DNA of 64,000 bases, from NCBI GenBank assembly GCA_029225065.1, contig JAQXVT010000045.1, positions 1-64,000 on the forward strand, given 5' to 3'. The notes below the pieces were generated by a model. That model ran no database searches and had not been told where the DNA came from. It saw nothing but the letters and a program-made list of their open reading frames with translations. How positions within the stretch are numbered: the first letter of the stretch is position 1; each line of letters starts with the position of its first letter. Both the position numbers and the translations under genes were made by a program. Shown here in pieces: positions 60,387-64,000 of the stretch. Source of the DNA: Lachnospiraceae bacterium. GTDB lineage: Bacteria; Bacillota; Clostridia; Lachnospirales; Lachnospiraceae.

Positions 60387-60434
60387 AAATCCCACTGCAG
60401 GGTCACACAGAGTAATGAGCAGTGGGATTTTTGT
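60387..60434 (+). terminator. Terminator closing the envelope cluster
   Basis: AAATCCCACTGC pairs with GCAGTGGGATTT, followed by TT. Its loop includes AGAGTAATGAGCAGTG, shared with the composite repeat at 52.3 kb. Confidence 0.85.
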
Positions 60435-60598
60435 TTGCATTTTTGCACGTTTTATCGGATGTATTAATCTTCTTCACTCACAAACCTGAATTGTTTTTAA
60501 AATAGAATATTAAAGAAAAAACAACTATGGAAGACAGATAAAACAGGGATATAATTCGAAATATTCAAATTATCTGACAATAGCAGAAAAAGTTTTTA

Positions 60599-60627
60599 TT
60601 TACAAATCGACGGATAGGGTGTATAGT
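60599..60627 (+). promoter_or_regulatory. Promoter of gltB
   Basis: TTTACA at 60599-60604 and TATAGT at 60622-60627, spacer 17 bp. The AT-rich 160 bases before it show no gene. Confidence 0.75.
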
Positions 60628-60662
60628 GTCATCATTCAAAAGGAAACACAGGAGGAACTGCG

Positions 60663-63600
60663 ATGGATACGAGAAGAGATTCGCGTACCGTCTGTACAGC
60701 GCCTGGACTGTACCGGCCGGAGTTTGAACATGACAACTGCGGTATCGGAGCGGTCGTAAATATCAAAGGCGTAAAGACACATCAGACGGTAGAAAACGCA
60801 TTAAGTATAGTTGAAAATTTGGAACATAGAGCTGGCAAAGATGCCGAGGGAAAAACAGGTGATGGAGTTGGAATCATGCTGCAGATTTCGCATAGATTCT
60901 TCCATAAGACCTGTTTAGATCTCGGCATCTTTTTAGGTGAAGAGAGAGATTACGGAATCGGTATGTTTTTCTTCCCGCAGGATGTGCTCAAACGCAATCA
61001 GGCGAAGAAAATGTTCGAGAGCATTGTGCGCAAGGAAGGTATGAACTTCCTTGGCTGGCGTCAGGTTCCGACTGTGCCGGGCGTGCTTGGACACAAAGCA
61101 CTGGAAAAAATGCCATGTATCGAGCAGGCATTTGTGGAGCGCCCGAAGGGTGTGGAGAAAGGCCTTGCCTTTGACCGTCGCCTGTACATTGTGCGCCGGA
61201 CCTTTGAACAGTCCAATGATACGACCTACGTCGTTTCCTGCTCAAGCCGTACGATCATCTACAAAGGTATGTTCCTTGTAGGACAGCTGCGGACTTTCTT
61301 TACCGATCTGCAGGATCCGGACTATGAGTCAGCGATCGCGATTGTACACTCCAGATTCAGTACGAACACAAACCCGAGCTGGGAGCGTGCACATCCTTAC
61401 CGCTATATCGTACACAACGGCGAGATCAATACGATCCGCGGCAATGCAGATAAGATGACAGCGCGCGAGGAGAGCATGGCATCGGAATACATGGAAGAGG
61501 ATATGCACAAGGTGCTTCCGGTCATCAATGCAAAGGGTTCTGACTCGGCGATGCTGGACAACACCGTGGAGTTCCTGACGATGAACGGAATGGATCTGCC
61601 GCTTGCAGTTATGATTATGATTCCGGAGCCGTGGGCGAACAACAAGACAATGAGCCAGAAAAAACACGACTTCTATCAGTACTATGCGACGATGATGGAG
61701 CCGTGGGACGGACCGGCATCGATTCTGTTTTCTGATGGTGATATTATGGGTGCGGTGCTTGACCGTAACGGTCTGCGTCCGTCGAGATATTATATCACGG
61801 ATGACGGTTATGTGATCCTTTCGTCCGAGGTCGGCGTACTTGACATTGATCCAGCGAAGATCGTACTGAAGGAACGTCTCCATCCGGGCAAAATGCTTCT
61901 GGTCGATACCGTGGAAGGCCGCGTGATCGATGACGAAGAACTGAAAAACCGCTATGCGAGCCGTCAGCCATACGGTGAGTGGCTGGATCAGTATCTGGTA
62001 AACCTGAAGGATCTGAAGATTCCGAATAAGCGGGTTGAGACGTATTCGGATGAGATGCGGATGCGCCTGATGAAAGCGTTTGGTTACAGCTATGAAGACT
62101 ACCGGACTTCGATTCTGAATATGGCAGCAAACGGCGGCGAGGGTACAAGCGCGATGGGCGTGGATATTCCGCTGGCAGTGCTTTCAAAGCGTCATCAGCC
62201 GCTGTTCAACTACTTCAAGCAGCTGTTTGCACAGGTAACGAATCCGCCAATCGATGCAATCCGTGAGGAAATTGTGACCTCAAAGACGATCTACGCCGGT
62301 GTGGAGGGCAACCTGCTGGAGGAGAAGCCGGAGAACTGTCAGGTGCTCAAGATCGAAAATCCGATCCTGACGAACACCGACATGATGAAGATTAAAAATA
62401 TGAAGGTAAAGGGCTTCAAGGTAGCCGAGATCCCGATCACCTTCTATAAAAATACCGGACTGGAAAAAGCAATCGACCATCTGTATCTTGAGGTGGACCG
62501 TGCGAGCCGGGATGGAGCCAATATCCTGATCCTGACTGACCGCGGCGTCGATGAGATCCGGATGCCGATTCCGTCTCTGCTGGCTGTTTCAGCCGTACAT
62601 CAGTATCTGGTGCGGACGAAGAGGAGAACATCTCTTGCACTGATTCTGGAGTCCGGCGAGCCGAGAGAGGTACATCACTTTGCAACATTGCTCGGCTACG
62701 GCGCAAGTGCAGTCAATCCGTACCTGGCGCTGGATACGATCCATCAGCTGATCGATACCGGTATGCTGGAAAAGGATTACTATGCGGCAGTGAACGATTA
62801 CAACAAGGCAATCATCGACGGTATCGTAAAGATCGCCTCCAAGATGGGAATTTCGACGATCCAGTCCTACCAGGGTTCTCAGATTTTTGAGGCGATTGGT
62901 ATCAGCAAAGAGGTCATTGACAAATACTTTACGAATACTGTGAGTCGTGTCGGCGGCATTTCCTTAAAGGATATCGAGACAGATGTGGATGCGCGTCATA
63001 CGAAAGCGTTTGACCCGCTTGGACTGAAAGAGGATCTTACACTGGACAGTGAGGGCTGGCATAAGTCAAGAAGTGCCGGAGAACATCACCGCTACAATCC
63101 GCAGACGATTCACCTGCTGCAGCAGTCGACCTGGACCGGAAACTATGAGATGTTCAAACAGTATACGGAGCTGGTCAACCAGGAGGAGACCGGATATATC
63201 CGCAGCATTATGGACTTCAATTATCCGGAGCACGGTGTGCCTCTTGACGAGGTAGAGAGCGTGGATTCTATCGTGCGTCGTTTCAAGACCGGAGCAATGT
63301 CCTACGGTTCCATTTCACAGGAAGCGCATGAGACACTGGCGATCGCGATGAATATGCTGCACGGTAAGTCCAATACCGGTGAGGGAGGCGAGAGCCTCGA
63401 CCGTCTGGTGATTGGACCGGACGGAAAGAATCGCTGCTCTGCAATCAAACAGGTTGCGTCGGGCCGGTTTGGCGTTACTTCAAGATATCTTGTAAGTGCA
63501 AAGGAAATTCAGATTAAGATGGCACAGGGTGCAAAGCCGGGTGAAGGTGGTCATCTTCCGGGCAAGAAAGTATATCCGTGGATCGCGAAGACGAGACTTT

Positions 63601-64000
63601 CCACACCTGGTGTGAGCCTGATTTCTCCGCCGCCACACCATGATATCTACTCGATCGAGGATCTGGCACAGCTGATCTATGATCTGAAAAATGCAAACCG
63701 CCAGGCAGATATTTCTGTAAAACTGGTATCAGAAGCCGGTGTCGGAACGGTTGCAGCCGGTGTTGCAAAGGCAGGTGCACAGGTTATCCTGATCTCAGGC
63801 TACGACGGAGGTACCGGAGCAGCTCCGAAGAGCTCCATCCATAACGCAGGACTTCCGTGGGAACTTGGACTTGCAGAGACTCATCAGACGCTGATCATGA
63901 ACGGACTGCGCAACAAGGTGCGGATTGAGACAGACGGTAAGCTGATGAGCGGAAGAGACGTCGCAATCGCAGCACTGCTCGGTGCGGAGGAATTTGGCTT
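60663..64000 (+). CDS. gltB: Glutamate synthase large subunit (partial, runs off the window)
   Basis: The first 1,112 codons of the ~1,500-residue GltB, which makes glutamate from glutamine and 2-oxoglutarate. The N-terminal amidotransferase domain has its nucleophile Cys26 in EHDNCGIGA, so the first 25 residues are a propeptide to be removed. The glutaminase part ([28 protein letters not shown]), the central domain and the start of the FMN/Fe-S synthase domain ([27 protein letters not shown]) are visible. CACAGGAGGAACTGCG precedes the ATG. The window ends in frame without a stop. Confidence 0.97.
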   Translation, partial: MDTRRDSRTVCTAPGLYRPEFEHDNCGIGAVVNIKGVKTHQTVENALSIVENLEHRAGKDAEGKTGDGVGIMLQISHRFFHKTCLDLGIFLGEERDYGIGMFFFPQDVLKRNQAKKMFESIVRKEGMNFLGWRQVPTVPGVLGHKALEKMPCIEQAFVERPKGVEKGLAFDRRLYIVRRTFEQSNDTTYVVSCSSRTIIYKGMFLVGQLRTFFTDLQDPDYESAIAIVHSRFSTNTNPSWERAHPYRYIVHNGEINTIRGNADKMTAREESMASEYMEEDMHKVLPVINAKGSDSAMLDNTVEFLTMNGMDLPLAVMIMIPEPWANNKTMSQKKHDFYQYYATMMEPWDGPASILFSDGDIMGAVLDRNGLRPSRYYITDDGYVILSSEVGVLDIDPAKIVLKERLHPGKMLLVDTVEGRVIDDEELKNRYASRQPYGEWLDQYLVNLKDLKIPNKRVETYSDEMRMRLMKAFGYSYEDYRTSILNMAANGGEGTSAMGVDIPLAVLSKRHQPLFNYFKQLFAQVTNPPIDAIREEIVTSKTIYAGVEGNLLEEKPENCQVLKIENPILTNTDMMKIKNMKVKGFKVAEIPITFYKNTGLEKAIDHLYLEVDRASRDGANILILTDRGVDEIRMPIPSLLAVSAVHQYLVRTKRRTSLALILESGEPREVHHFATLLGYGASAVNPYLALDTIHQLIDTGMLEKDYYAAVNDYNKAIIDGIVKIASKMGISTIQSYQGSQIFEAIGISKEVIDKYFTNTVSRVGGISLKDIETDVDARHTKAFDPLGLKEDLTLDSEGWHKSRSAGEHHRYNPQTIHLLQQSTWTGNYEMFKQYTELVNQEETGYIRSIMDFNYPEHGVPLDEVESVDSIVRRFKTGAMSYGSISQEAHETLAIAMNMLHGKSNTGEGGESLDRLVIGPDGKNRCSAIKQVASGRFGVTSRYLVSAKEIQIKMAQGAKPGEGGHLPGKKVYPWIAKTRLSTPGVSLISPPPHHDIYSIEDLAQLIYDLKNANRQADISVKLVSEAGVGTVAAGVAKAGAQVILISGYDGGTGAAPKSSIHNAGLPWELGLAETHQTLIMNGLRNKVRIETDGKLMSGRDVAIAALLGAEEFG

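Overview
The window looks like chromosomal DNA of a gut-type Lachnospiraceae (Clostridia, Bacillota). The evidence is the Gram-positive Shine-Dalgarno and promoter style, a Clostridium-type PstS, desulfoferrodoxin and rubredoxin instead of catalase or SOD, an XRE-AbrB regulator, an ECF-type vitamin/metal transporter, GH51 arabinofuranosidase, and L,D-transpeptidase and amidase envelope genes. This is inference from gene content; no 16S gene is present. I see no phage, insertion sequence or CRISPR array. One tRNA (Arg, ACG) is present.

Region by region. (1) 1-4.5 kb, oxidative-stress block: bcp-yaaA, desulfoferrodoxin, rubredoxin, an ahpC broken by one in-frame stop, and an AhpF-like reductase with inverted domain order. 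(2) 4.7-8.75 kb: MarR regulator and a heterodimeric ABC exporter, followed by a decayed gene remnant to 9.15 kb. (3) 9.3-16.7 kb: AraC regulator, two exporter-fold ABC half transporters and a complete ECF importer (S, T and fused double ATPase), probably one uptake system. (4) 16.8-20.5 kb, accessory genes: acyltransferase, XRE-AbrB regulator, an orphan PduB-like microcompartment shell protein on the minus strand, an interrupted secreted Lys/Thr-repeat peptide, and a MntA/HepT toxin-antitoxin pair. (5) 20.5-30 kb, metabolism: asparaginase, arabinofuranosidase, HD hydrolase, CotF-like coat protein, SseB-like protein, methyltransferase, ThrH and a homocysteine S-methyltransferase. (6) 30.2-39.3 kb, phosphate regulon: pstSCAB-phoU, Na/Pi cotransporter, phoP-phoR, with matching Pho boxes in front of pstS and the cotransporter. 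(7) 39.3-48.5 kb: L,D-transpeptidase, tRNA-Arg, a yybP-ykoY-type (Mn2+) riboswitch in front of two SPFH proteins, a gene with a LexA-like box, HAD phosphatase, an Amt-PII fusion and an HD protein. (8) 48.7-60.25 kb, envelope cluster: ECF sigma, anti-sigma, amidase, transmembrane Ser/Thr kinase, a large acidic surface protein, a Gly/Asp-repeat YARHG protein, an exported protein and a CPBP protease. (9) 60.66 kb to the end: glutamate synthase large subunit, cut by the window edge.

Three genes in the first 20 kb are disrupted: ahpC, a UPF0175-like remnant and the Lys/Thr-repeat peptide. From about 23.9 kb onward a dispersed palindromic intergenic repeat (core GCGGATTGCGAATATCCGC) recurs at least eleven times and is not seen before that point. 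The strongest leads for new biology are the riboswitch-SPFH pairing, the kinase/sigma envelope cluster with two apparent CTG starts, the AraC/ABC/ECF locus, the repeat family, and the disrupted cationic repeat peptide.
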